Shown here: piece after piece, positions 11,761 through 23,745 of the stretch | Numbering within the stretch: the stretch's first letter is position 1 | Layout: each line of letters opens with the position of its first letter | Origin: Mallotus nudiflorus | Taxonomy: Eukaryota; Streptophyta; Magnoliopsida; Malpighiales; Euphorbiaceae | DNA: 64,000 nucleotides | Direction: 5' to 3' | NCBI GenBank assembly: GCA_947683625.1 | Contig: CANTUR010000278.1 | Coordinates: forward strand, 1,116,001 to 1,180,000 | Notes under the pieces: model-generated | Told to the model about the DNA's origin: nothing | Database searches by the model: none | What the model saw: only the letters and a program-made list of their open reading frames with translations | Program-made: the position numbers and the translations under genes

Positions 11761-13899
11761 ATATAAGGGTGACAGAAAGTGGCGGAGGGGAGGCGTCACT
11801 TGGGTGTTGGCTTGGCTCGTGGAGATATGAAAATGATACGAAGGGAAATTAATTAGGCTAATGGGATGTTTAGGGAGATATATGAAAACTCCGTAGTTTT
11901 GACTTAAAAATTATGTACTTTAAAACAACATTCCATAAAATTAAATTATAATTTTATAATTTAAATAATATTTTATTTTATGTACTATTGTTATTAATAT
12001 TGTTATTATTAATATAATTTATATAATCCATATTTCAAATTTTTTAAAATTGATACCATGATTTTAGTTTGAATAAGCTCCATGAAAATAATAATAATTA
12101 GAATTTGTAGTCTATGGTTACTTTCTTTCTTATAAAGTAAATCATACTTTATTAACAACCAATATTGAATTGTTCAATAAATATACTCTCATCCAATGAT
12201 GATAATAATAAAGTGAAAACAAAGTAAATAAAAAAATGAAATTACCTTAGAATTTCCCTAATTAAAATACCAAATTTCAAAATCAAAATATTAATAATTA
12301 TAGTTTGATTTATAAGCTCAAAAAAATAAAAATATATATTAATACATTGATATTTTTAGCTTAAATAAAGTTAATACATATATTTTTTAACAATATATAT
12401 GTATTTTTATTGAATATAAAACTAAAACCTTTTTTTCTAGTTAAAATTACATAGTTTCACATTAAAACTATGTGATTTCAAGATGTAAAACAAAATAGTT
12501 TATAAAAAAAAAATTAAATTGAATTTTCTGTTAAACTTTATTGTACTAGTTTTATTTTTAAAGAATTATGATATTATTTTTAAATTTTTGTTCAATATAA
12601 ATTATCAAATTAATTCTTTAAAAAATATATAATAATTTATATAACAAATTTTATTATCTTTAGTAAAAAAAAATTTTTGAAATAAAACCTATGTAACATA
12701 AATGACCTATATTTTTGTCACTTATCTACCTAATTTATTTATGATGAACTATTATGTCGTCACATATAATTAATACTTATGATAGAATAGTATTGTCACT
12801 TATTTCATCAATTAATTATTGAAAAAATATAAACATTCAAGATGAAATAGTTTTATCAATTGAAATTCTCACTCATGAAATATTATCTTGTTATATAAAA
12901 CTGATATTTGTGCTCAATTAAATTTTTCATAAATTACTATCTTTCCATTTGTTAGAAAATTTGTCTCCAAAAAAGTTTTGAAATAAAATTTTGCCCCCAA
13001 ATAAAATAATGATAATTTTGCATGCATCGTCATTAAATATAAATATTTATGATAAAATAGTTCAATATTTATCTATTCACTTGATATATGACAAATTATT
13101 ATCTTGTCATAAAAAATTAATATTTATGGCAATAATAGTTGTTAGAGATTTTTATCTCGATTAGTAAAAAGTTACTTCCACAACATTCTATAAACAAAAT
13201 TGTCTAAAAAAATTGTGACGCATGTGCATATATCGTCATTTAATATAAAACTTTATGATGAAACACTTTCATCACTTATCCACTTACTTAATTAATGAAA
13301 AAAAATTATCATGTCATATAAAATTCATATTTGTGACAATAACAATGGTCATAACTTACAAATTTTTCTTCTTAAAAAAATTTTCCTCCAAAATTTTTTA
13401 TATTAAAATTTTCCTCCAAATACAATTGTGATGAATTAGTATTCATCGTCACTAAATGTGAACAGTGGAGACAAATGAGTTATGTCACTAATTTTTTTTG
13501 ACTAATTACTGACGAAATATAATGTCATCATCAAAAGAAATATTTTGTGACACTAACCATCATCATTAAGTATTATCAATTTATCAACGAAAGATTTCCC
13601 TCCAAAATTTTGGTGCAAAATTCTTTTTCTAAAAATGAAAGTGAATTTTTTTTTAAATCATCATCAAATATTCAATATAGTGACGATATAAAATATTAAT
13701 AGTGACAACAATAACAATCGCCACAAAATCATATGTTATAGTGACGATTATAAGTTTCATAATTTTTGGTTAATAAATTGTGATGAAATTTTATGTGTGC
13801 AAAGAAATTTGTCATAAAATGTGTGATTTCTTGTACTACTTTGAGCCTTTTTTTAAAAAAAAATTAATAACCATTTGTCTTTTCTTGTACATCCTCTAT

Positions 13900-15453
13900 T
13901 TACCATACCTATTAACCTAAACACTAGACTTTACCTTGATGTGGATCCGGTCATTGATAGAAATACATAAGTGAAAATGGGATTGTAAGCAACAAATTTT
14001 AAAGAGATAAAGTATTTAAAAAAAGATATGGGAGAAAATAAAAAATGAAAAATCTCAACATCAATTTATTTCAGAATGATAGTAAATTCTTATTTATTAT
14101 GAATAACATTTCATTTTTAAAGCATCTTTAATATTGTGATGTCTCTCTCAAGTACTCTCACAATTAACCAATTATGTCAATTACTTGATTGCCTAGCTCT
14201 CACCAGCATGATTAACTAGTCATAAAATACAAGCAATCTTTTATGGAATATTAATATTGAAATGTCTCTCGACTTAGTCAATTTGAATTAATAGATTGTT
14301 ATTGCTTTTCTCATTAGAATTAATATCTCAATATAATCCTAGTGTCTAAATCAATTCAAAGGGTGATTAAGCCAATGAAAAGAATTAAGTCTAATAACTC
14401 TCATGAAATGCATATTCTTTTACCTTGAATTTAATTGATTAAGTTCTTGTTGAGCTGAGTTCTTTAAAACCCTAACTAACCTACTTAATTACTCATAAAA
14501 ATCAAAGAAGAACAACAAGAGATGAAGAATTCCAACATATTCATAATTAAATAAAATAATAAGAAAGAGAATAATAGAATAAAAACTCTTGTTATTCTGC
14601 TTCCTCAATTGCATATTTGATTCTCAATCCCTATCCTTTATCCATATAGCTTTAAGTTGAAAATTAAAATTAAAAAAAAACTTAAAGAGAAATAATTCTT
14701 GTGTAAAAACAATGGAGTGCTATTGTCTAAGGTAGCAACCTGTCTTCCTATATATATATAATTATTCTTCAAAAAAACCCAGAAAAGAACTTTCCAAAAT
14801 CAACAACTCTGGGACACGGTTGTATCAAGCGTCTTCTTTTGGAATGCAAGCTCTTTAACATGACTGTATCAAGTGAGTGACATGGTTATTTCATACTTGA
14901 TTTTTGTAGGCTCTTAAAACTTACAACCAGACATGACTGTGTCGCCCAGGTGACACGACTGTGTCGCCCAAGTGACACGACTATGTCACCTAGGTGACAC
15001 GATTGTGTCATTCTTCTATATATTCTTTATTCTTTGATTTCTTGCCCTCTTTAGTGGAAAAATTAGCTCCTAGATTTAAGTCCTCATTACTTTCATTCCA
15101 AAATGAGTTCCCACTTGATGGAACCTGTAAAAATTAACACCAAAGCAATGTAAAAAATATATAAATAAACTAAATATGCATAAAATAACAAAAACGACTA
15201 ATATTCTAACTTATATTATAAAGTAACACGAAAGCAATGTAAAAAGCATAAAAATAAACTAACAAAAATAAAATAACAAAAATAACTAATATTCTAAGTA
15301 ATAGTTTTGTATCATTTAAAACATAATTTAGGTATTATTATATTAATTATGCAATTATACCTAAATTATGACTTTAAATAATAAAAACCTATAATTCTAA
15401 TAATGAGATGCAACTATTTAGTGCTCAAAATTTATCATTTTTAGCACTTATCA
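13900..15453 (-). repeat. 3' LTR of an Athila-like element (minus strand; left end approximate)
   Basis: On the minus strand a polypurine tract (gtgtgggggagt, 15455-15466) is followed at 15453 by TGATAAGTGCTAAAAATGA, a common opening of Athila/gypsy LTRs. The LTR runs leftwards for roughly 1.5 kb. It contains the inverted 'gtgacacgactgtgtc' units at 14810-15010 that are frequent in such LTRs. The left boundary was not fixed by a target duplication. Confidence 0.55.
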
Positions 15454-16108
15454 ACTCCCCCACACTTGAACTTTTTCTTATTCTCAAGTAATTCTCATTT
15501 ATTTAATGAGTGAGAACCATTAGCTAGCTTCACTTGAACAACCACCTTAATCTTCCATTAATATAAAACTTAATAATTCATAAGCTAAAATAATAAGCCG
15601 AGGTCAAAGATATAAAAGTTATCATGTGAAGAGCTAACTTTATTATTGAATTCATGAAAATAAACTATCAATTTTGGAGAAAAATGAAAGCAAGGAAAGA
15701 TCATTCTAGTTTCAAGCTAGTCATATTCTTAACATGCAAAGTTCCTTTTTATGTTCTTATTTAATTACTTATGAAGGTTTCCCAATTATAGTGATCCCCT
15801 ACCGTTCTAATATTTACTCAGTGTGGATAGTTTTAAAGGGTTTAGGTACTCATACTCATATTAGAGCATTAGAGTAGATAGAGCGTATGCACATATAACA
15901 TATTTCAAAGCAATCTCTAAGCAATTTATTGAGTGAGTGCATTTTACTCTCCATCTTAATTTTTTTGTTTTCTTTATTTTCTATTTAAAATTGGTTCTAA
16001 AACATGCAAGAATCTACTAACATCGACTAAACTTTAATCTTTACTTACAATCATCTTTCTACAACATCACGAATCTAAGTTCAAACACTTAATAAGAAAG
16101 TAAGTATT
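15454..16108 (-). other. Internal 3' region of the Athila-like element
   Basis: AT-rich sequence between the ORF1-like block and the polypurine tract. No coding frame is recognised. It appears to be untranslated or decayed 3' sequence of the minus-strand element. Confidence 0.4.
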
Positions 16109-17868
16109 AAGTTCATTAAGGTTCAAAAATCCTTAACCATAGTTTATTCCTCTAGCTTAACATATTCAAAATAAAGCATTAATAGGAGATTATTGCACTT
16201 TTTCAAGAAAGCTTCACATAATGAATCTCTCACTTATTACATGATGAGTTTGCAAATTCTCAAACATTATGCATTATGATTCCTAAAAGTCTATATGTAA
16301 AAAGAAAATTCAAAAATTAAAAAAAATAATAAAATGCACGAAATGCATAATTTTCTTTTTATGTAACTAATCAAATGAAAATATTCAAAACATAAACTAA
16401 AAATACTAAAAGGAATTAACTCCCCTTTTTAGTAAGATAAACCCATTGGAGGTGAAGACGAAATAACAACACTAGTAGCTCTGATAGCTTTCTTTATCTT
16501 CTTTATTTGTTGTGTTTAAAACCTGACAGCTCTCTCAAATTTCAAGTGTGCTTCATACAAGGTTACATTGATGTTAAGCTCCATCCTCTCTAAATGATTA
16601 TAGAATTGTTGCTAATCAAAAGTCTTTTCTTCCAATTTCTTCTGCTTAACCCATTACTCATTGCTACTTGCTTCCTCACTCTCTTCATCCTTTAAAGATA
16701 ATGAATTCCTTTGTCCTAATTCATATTGGCATAATAAGTAGCAACTCTTAGAGTTTGGCTTTTATAACATCATTCATGTCGTTATGACTTCCGCTTTAAT
16801 GAGGGCTTTGGCATTGAACATTCTCGACTTGTATCTTCTAAAAGTACATGTATTCAAATCTCTATTTATGAAGTATAATGTCAATCTCATTCCTATGTGT
16901 CCCATTGAGATAAATGCCCTCCTTGATTGTACTACATGACTCAAAGCTTGAAAACAAAGTGTATACTTAAAATTCAATATATATATATAAGTTCATTAAG
17001 ATTCAAAAATCCTCAACCATAGATTTTTCCTCTAGCTTAATGAATTCAAAATAAAGCATTAATAAGAGATTATTACACATTTTCAAGAAATCTTCACATA
17101 ATGAATCTCTCACTCATTACATGAATAAGTTTGCAAATTTTCAAGTGTTATGCATTATGATTCCTAAAAGTATATATGCAAAAAGAAAATTAAAAAATTA
17201 AAATAAATAATAAAATGCATGAAATGCATTATTTTCTTTTTATGCAACTAAGCAAGTGAAAATATTCAAAATATAAAAAAAATGAACTTAACTAAAAATA
17301 CTAAAAGGAATTAACTCCCCTTTTTAGTAAAATGAATCCATTGGAGGTTAAGGCAGAACAACAACACTAGCAGCTCTGATAGCTTTCCTTATCTTTTTTA
17401 TTTATTGTGTTTGATACCTAACAACACTCTCAAATTTCAAGTGTACTTCACACAAGGTTGCATTGATGTTGACCTCTATTCTCTCCAAGTGATCATGGAA
17501 TTATTGCCAATCAAAAGTCTTTTCTTCCAGTTTCTTCTGCTTAACCCATTCCTCATTACTACTTGCTTCCTCACTCTCTTCATCCTTTAATTATAATGAA
17601 TTCTGTTGTCTTAATGCATATTGGCACAATAAATAGTAACTCTTAGAGTTTGGCTCTTATAACATCATCCATGTCGTTATGACTTCCACTTTAATAAGGG
17701 CTTTAGCGTTGAACATTCCTAACTTGTATCTTCCAAACTGCATGTATTCAAATCTTTAATTATAAACTATAATGCCAATCCTATTACTATATGTCCCATT
17801 GAGATAGCCACCCTCCTTGATTGCACTACTGACTCAAAGTTTGAAAAATAAAGTGTATACTCAAAATT
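16109..17868. repeat. Tandem duplication of about 880 bp in Athila-like debris
   Basis: 16109-16988 and 16989 to about 17868 are two diverged copies of the same segment: both open with 'aagttcattaa', share 'caaaataaagcattaata' and 'ggaattaactccccttttta', and close with 'aaagtgtatac'. Each copy holds a minus-strand remnant of the Athila ORF1 C-terminal region (for example ISMGHI about 30 residues after the ORF1 core, and a conserved NINATL-CEVHLKFES segment in the right copy). The copies differ by scattered substitutions and small indels. Confidence 0.8.
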
Positions 17869-18430
17869 CAAGTGTAAAAATATAAGCACCATAACTTGAA
17901 TAATTCATTCATAGTCAACCTATAACTATCTTGCCTTCCAAAAATGTTATATGACAAGAATTTATGCATCATTAATAAGGAATGATGTATAAGAAATCCA
18001 CTAGGCATAGCTTCTCCTTTACCAAAAGTGTCATTATTTATAATGGCATTCCAAAATCCTTTTGCATTAAAATTATTAGGAGGATGGATATATCCTCCCT
18101 CAAGCAACCCAAATATTTATTACATAATAGCATGATCAAATCTATATTCCTTACCAAAGAATCTACATGAGTAAATTTGCTCCTTTTTATTAATGGTATT
18201 AAATGTAGTGTAGAATTCAATTGTAAGTTCATAAAAAGTATCATATTTTAGGTTGATAAATTTTGTTCATCCCATTTGATCACATCATAATTAAATATCC
18301 TCATCAAGTCCAATATCATAAAGTACATCATCATTAAAGAATCTAGGAAGCCTAAATTCACACTTAAAAAGAGAGAAAATTTTCACCTTTTTCTTCAGAG
18401 TGGATGGGAAAGAAAGAATTGAATTTTTTT
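17300..18430 (-). pseudogene. Athila ORF1-like protein remnant, copy A
   Basis: On the minus strand, pieces read YDTFYELTIEFYTTF near 18230, FGKEYRFDHAIM near 18130, then an open block 18107-17868 (GGYIHPPNNFNAKGFWNAI, HKFLSYNIFGRQDS). This is the order of the Athila ORF-1 (plant retrotransposon ORF1) family: an EFLSTF-like segment, a FRLGN/FW segment, then HR-x-L-x-YxIFGR. Function of the family is not established. Several stops and frame changes break it. Confidence 0.6.
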
Positions 18431-18583
18431 ATTAATCCTTTACTTTTTCACTTCTTTTATATGTTTTTTTATCACACATTGATGACTTGCTTCTCTTCTC
18501 AAAAGATATGATGAAAATTTAATAAAAAGAATAGTACTCTCAGAATAAATAGCACAAGACAACACTTAAAATAAATATTAAGG

Positions 18584-18644
<61 letters not shown>

Positions 18645-19439
18645 CCATGTAATTATGATTAAAAAGGAAATTAAGTTAAAAGAAAAATTATTCCTATTAA
18701 AACTAATTAGGGAATACATAAACCTGCTTCAATTATAAAAAATAAAATATTTTTAGATTTTTGAAAATTTTATCTAACAATAATCCCTCCCTCATACTTA
18801 AGATCAACATTGTCCTAAATGTTATGAGCCTAGAGGGTGTTTGGAAATAGTAGTCGACTTTAACAAAATCAGGTTGGTGTGTCGTGTCTACAGGTGACAC
18901 AGTTGTGTTTAAGCACTTTTCTACAAAGTTAACAGGTAACATGGCTATGTTTGATTGTTGCGTAACCGTGTCTGAGCTCTCTTTTTGCAAGATCAATAAG
19001 TGACACGACAATGTCTTTTTTCACACAGCCATGTTTGATATGCAAAATTCTCAAAAATAAGCTTTATATTCATTAACACTATATCTAGTCATTCTAATCA
19101 TTCACTCCAATCATGATTTACGTGCTCAAATGTTCTAAACTCAATTTAATGATACATAATATCATTTTTGCATATCTTAGATTCACAATGCAAAATCAAT
19201 TATTTCCAAATGTAACATGCTTACAAAAATAACAAATATATAAAGTGCAATTGAAACAAGCCAACAACTAATGAAGTATAAATAAAAATTATCCATACAA
19301 ACCAAATTAAAATAGAAAATAGCCAAGCAAACATCTAAAATTCTAAATAACTCAAACTTAAAATATAAAAAGTACTTTTAAAACTTAAATGAAATTTATG
19401 CAAACTAAAGGAAAACATTGCTTTCTTTAATCATTCATC
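18431..19439 (-). other. Non-coding Athila-like LTR/3' UTR debris
   Basis: Between the two ORF1 blocks. On the minus strand a purine run 'gagggaggga' at about 18784-18793, preceded by 'gttgatcttaagtatga', looks like the polypurine tract of copy B, with LTR-like sequence to its left. 18850-19040 holds 'gtgacac...gtgtc' inverted units like those in the LTR at 14810-15010. A (TA)n run lies inside. No gene seen. Confidence 0.4.
18584..18642. repeat. (TA)n microsatellite
   Basis: An uninterrupted alternating TA tract of about 58 bp. Confidence 0.95.
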
Positions 19440-20610
19440 AATACTTAGGACGTGTGGAAGGGTCTTATGGATGCTCGAATCCTTGACTTTGGAAATAAGC
19501 CATAAGGTTATGGTTGAGTACCTTAACTTTAATAGTTAAGCTTTCCACGTTCACTTCTAGTGCTCTAACTTGTATCTCTAAATTGTCAATCCTTTTGGTC
19601 ATGTGCTCTAACATCACTTCTTTAATAAATTCTTCCTTTTCTAACTCTTCTTAAACTTGTTCTTATACTTATACTTGCCCTTAAACTGAACCTTATGCTT
19701 GATCTATAACTCTCCTCATAAACCTATAATTCCTATTCACATGTTTAATAAGGCCCATATATTATATCATTTTGTTGCCTATCATTTCAATTCCTTTCAC
19801 CTTGTCATAATCCATTATAGACAAATCATTTCCATGATATTTAGCAATTGCCATCATTAGACCTCCAATCTTTTTCACAGAAGACAACTTAATGGCTACA
19901 TCTTTGAGTTTGAGGGCTATTGCATGGCATATATCCAATTGCTTTTCATTTACCATATAATACAAAATTGTTAACTCAATTTTTGTAACTACACCATCAC
20001 CCTCCTTTCTACCAAAGATAGTATATACTATCAAGCGATGCACATATCGAAGAGCATAAGAAAGAATTTTTTATTCTTTAATTGATTTAGGCTCATAAAA
20101 CACTCCCTTTTGCCCTATTAGCTCTCTCCAAAATTGGTCTCTATTATATTTAATGTTTATGGGTTGATTACTAGGAAATTTAAAGGCCTTCTTCAATTCA
20201 AAAATGCATAATCCATAAGGTTCATTCCCTAACCTAAATATCAAAGTGTTGGTTTGTTCATTAAATTTAAAAGAGCTTAAAAATTCACAAGTCACCCTAG
20301 TATAGATAGGATATGTTCTCATCATAAATTGTTCCTAACCCATTCTTCTCAAATACATGCACACCTTATCAAATAATCCCACACTCTCTAAAACGGGTTT
20401 GCATGAGTATCTATTGGGTTAAAGTTTTCTACATCTAACATCCTCATACCTTTTCCTTTGAGTTTTATTAATGAATTCCATTATGATTAGGTATAGGGTC
20501 ACTGTTTTACTCTCTTCCTCATCGATTTGAGGATTTAAATAGCTTTCGCCAAGTCTTGCTCTCTTTAGAGGTGGACCAACTCTTTTTAAAGCCATCTTTT
20601 TTATTCTCAT
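19440..20610 (-). pseudogene. Athila ORF1-like protein remnant, copy B
   Basis: Starts near 20595 with MALKRVGPPLKRARLGES, then (20325-20071) YTRVTCEFLSSFKFNEQTN, FRLGNEPYGLCIFELKKAF and FWRELIGQKGVFYEPKSIK, followed after one stop by RLIVYTIFGRKEGDGVVTK and KIGGLMMAIAKYHGN (20043-19762), ending near 19440. This is the full order of the Athila ORF-1 family and is the better preserved of the two copies. Two stops divide it into three frames. No pol follows, so the parent element was non-autonomous or pol has been lost. Confidence 0.7.
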
Positions 20611-20639
20611 TATTGTTTTAAGGGTTTGATTCTAAGCTA

Positions 20640-22243
20640 GGGAATTGTTGTATATTTTCTTAAGTTTATGAGAAAAGAGCTAGGGTTTTGGAGACGTGTC
20701 AAGGCTTAGAATATTATTAAAAGTGATTTATAATGAGTGATTACCCTAATTTAATTAAGGAAAGTGTTGACCTTAGCAATAATTAAACTTAATTTTTTTT
20801 ATCTTAACAAACTTAATTTTGAGCGTTTAATTTATTTGTTTAAGTTGTATAAGTTAGGACTTTATTAGAAGTTAAAATGAAGAATGAATATCTTGGGCTG
20901 ATTTAACCTCTAAGATTTAAGGAGGCGTTTGACATCCTTAGAGCTTTATAATGAGAAAGTTATCTCCTTCAAATTTGAAGTAAACATCTTGGGCTTTCTG
21001 AATTGGGCTTACTTGTTAAAATCCGAGTTTATTTGGTTATGCAAATATTGAGTTAAAATTAATGTATGCAATAGTTCTTATTATTTTGGACATATCTTGA
21101 GCTATAGAAGTCCAATTGAGGTGATTTAAAATGAAATATCTATAACTTTTATAAAGAAAGAATAGGCAAATTCAAGTGTCTCTAATAGAAAATCATGGCT
21201 TTAACTCATGCTCAGTTATCTGACAGTAGTCTACCATTTTAGATTGCACAGCTCTTAATATTTTGCACATATCTCGAGTTATAGAAATCCAATTGAGGTG
21301 ATTCAAAATGATATGGAAAGCTAAGTCAAATATCAATAACTTTTATGCAAAAATGATAGGCAAATTCAAACGTATGCAATAACAAATCATGGTTTCAACT
21401 CATGCACAATTATCTGATAGTAGTCTACATTTTAGATTGCATAACTCTTAGTATATTGGACATATCTTGAGCTAAGAAAGTATAATTAAGGTGATTCAAA
21501 ATGATATAGAAAGCTAAGTCAAATATCTATAATTTTTATGAAAAAAGTATGGGTAAATTTGAATGTTTCCAATAGAAAATCATGGCTTTAATATGTATAT
21601 AGCAGTCTGATGGCATTACTTTCAATAATTAAACATTATAAACATTGGATTCAAAATATAGACACTGGACACATTATTTGCACCTCCAATAGTTGTATTT
21701 TTGAGTTTTTATCTATATAATCACCTTTAGAGTTGAATGAAAGTGAAGACATTTTTGCTTATTATCATTCTCTATCTTAACATTCATTAAAGCTCTTAAA
21801 TTCTCAAAAATGCACTCTTTGCTTATAACTTTTATGAGAGTTGGTTGTGTGTTCAAAATAGAATTTCTCTTTATCTTAAATCTTAGGATAAATTAGTAGG
21901 AAACTGAGATTTATTTCTAATAAAATTAGTTTAAGTGTTGTCCATTGAAACACTTAGGATTTGGTTTTTTAAGTGAACCTTGAAAACTCATGTGGTAAGG
22001 TTGTAATAGTGAGCCATAAAACTCTTGTGTAATCTTAATCTTATGAATAAGATTATGAACGACTAAAAATCCTAACTTATGGATAAGTTAGGTGGGGACA
22101 TAGGATTATTATTGAATCCAAACTCCTTAAATCATTGTGTTCTTCATTCTTCCTTCTTGACATTTTTTCAATTCTTACAAAGAATTATTTTTTATTCCAA
22201 TTTGTATTTAATAACCATATTCACCCCCTCTAGGGCTTTTTCA
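20640..22243 (+). repeat. LTR (right end certain) of a plus-strand copia element
   Basis: The sequence ends ...CTAGGGCTTTTTCA at 22243, two bases before a tRNA-iMet primer-binding site, so this is a 5' LTR end. Its left boundary was not determined and may lie near 20.7-20.9 kb. It contains the 177-193-bp direct repeats listed separately. No gene is seen. Confidence 0.55.
21064..21640. repeat. Three direct repeats of about 177-193 bp
   Basis: The core 'catatcttgagctatagaag' followed by 'aattgaggtgattcaaaatg' recurs with its 'cat' at 21091, 21268 and 21461, spacings of 177 and 193 bp. Each unit also holds 'aaatcatgg' and a 'cagttatctgacagtagtct' type tail. Confidence 0.85.
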
Positions 22244-22245
22244 AT

Positions 22246-22257
22246 TGGTATCAGAGG
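22246..22257 (+). other. Copia primer-binding site (initiator tRNA-Met)
   Basis: TGGTATCAGAGG matches the 3' end complement of plant tRNA-iMet, except for the last base, two bases after the LTR end. It sets the start of the internal region of this copia element. Confidence 0.9.
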
Positions 22258-22282
22258 TTGAATTATAGGAACTTCATTGCTA

Positions 22283-23135
22283 GAATACAATATCATAGGG
22301 AGTGAATCATAAAATATTTCTTCACTTAGACCATTCTTCGATGGTAGTGACTATCCTCATTGGAAGTTCAAAATGGAACTATACCTTGATTGTGTTCCGT
22401 CAAACTTTGGGATATTTTCCTAAAAGGTTGGGAACCACCTATAAGTACCATTGATAGTATGGTAACTACTCTAGCAAAGAGTCAATGGAACAATGAGCAA
22501 AAAGAAGAAAAATATAAAAATAAAAAGGCGATGATCACTCTCTCTTCTATTACAAGGGAAGAAGGAGGCAAACTTCAACATTGCTTGTTAGCCAAGCAAA
22601 TGTGGAAGACCTTAAAAAATCATTATGAAGGCAACATGCAAGTGAAAAGCAAAAAGGTTCAACTTCATATCTATGAATATGAACTTTTCAAGATGAAGCC
22701 TTATGAGTCAATCACGGAGATGACAAATCGACTCAATGCTCTTATCACGGCCCTTAAGAAACTTGGAAAGCATTTCTCCAAGGAAGAAGTAAATAATAAG
22801 ATTCTAAGAATCCTACCTAAGAAGGATTGGGTTACTTCAATTGAGGAAGCTTAAGACCTCTCAACTCTCTCTATCGATGTGCTTATCGAAAAGCTCTTAA
22901 CATATGAGCTAACAATTAAGCAAAAAGGTGAAGGGCAAGAAAAAAATAAAGAGAAAAATAAGAACATTGCCTTGAAAGCTTCACAAAATGATAGTAAAAA
23001 AGAAAATGTCAAAGGTTCTAGTGATGAAGATAATGAAATTATCATGCTCACTAGAAACTTCAAGAAGTTCTTGAAAAAGAAAAATTCATCAAGAACAAGA
23101 GATTTCAATAAGAAGTATAAAGGATAGGGTAAAAA
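22283..23135 (+). pseudogene. Copia gag (DUF4219/UBN2-type), broken
   Basis: Plus-strand gag: FDGSDYPHWKFKMELYLD near 22340, then after a frame change WDIFLKGWEPP (22420) and an open 22390-22854 block with LLAKQMWKTLKNHYEG and MTNRLNALITALKKLGK. These are the signatures of copia gag. It continues at 22879-23127 with the basic, Lys-rich linker before the zinc knuckle; a decayed CYKSH remnant lies at about 23153-23167. The frame is interrupted at 22854 and 23127. No protease, integrase or RT follows, so the element is truncated. Confidence 0.8.
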
Positions 23136-23139
23136 GAAA

Positions 23140-23745
23140 ACCAAAAATGTTACTTGCTATAAATCCCACTAGCTTTTAATCATATAAATGGCCCTCTAAT
23201 TTTACTTATTTTGATATGGTAAACATGAATATTTGGGCCTTCTTTGGTCCCTTATTGATTTTGATCATACTTGGAAGTTCTTGGCCTTTCCAAATACCTT
23301 GAATGAAGATTAACATGGCTTTTTATAATTTCTTAGTTTTTAACCTTGTCATTAGGCCTTGTTGGACTTATAATGGACCTTGGCTTACTTATGAATCATT
23401 GGACCTTGGTTTTAAGCTTAAGATCACATTAATGAGTTTGTATATTCCTCCTCTTTTTCTTTGAAGGTTTAAATTCTAAGAATAATAATCTAACCCTACT
23501 ATGAGTTATTAAAAAGTGTGCTTTATACTTACCTCTTTTTAGGGTCTTATACATTAGAAATTTAATAACAGATAATGATCCTATTTACCAACTCTAAGAA
23601 GATTATGAGGTTAATTTAATTATATTATGTTAACTTAAATAAGCATAAAAAAAAGGGACAAGCATAAGTTGGCTGGAAAATGTACGATTTAAGTACAACT
23701 TTATTACTAGTCCATGATATGTTTATTTGGTTTATACATGTATAA
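23140..23745. other. Unassigned AT-rich sequence between two opposed gag genes
   Basis: No coding frame or known repeat was recognised. It marks the junction where a plus-strand and a minus-strand copia fragment abut. Confidence 0.4.

Larger units (their letters stand above)
8698..13842. mobile_element. CACTA (En/Spm)-like DNA transposon, non-autonomous
   Basis: The two ends carry an inverted motif: CTACAAGAAAT at 8701-8711 on the plus strand and GTACAAGAAAT at about 13827-13837 on the minus strand, close to the CACTACAAGAAA terminus common in plant CACTA elements. For about 500 bp inside each end there are many short subterminal motifs of the 'gtgacgat' or 'tcgtcac' type in both orientations, the classic subterminal arrays that bind the transposase. 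No CACTA transposase frame is visible, and the interior instead holds gene-like fragments. The outermost bases are degenerate (not CACTA), so exact ends and the 3-bp target duplication are uncertain. Confidence 0.6.

Noticed and set aside
14930..15010. Hairpin-like 'gtgacacgactgtgtc' sequences considered as RNA structure or terminator
   Set aside because: Repeated inverted units are a known feature of plant gypsy LTRs and occur again at 18.9 kb; nothing points to a separate RNA gene.
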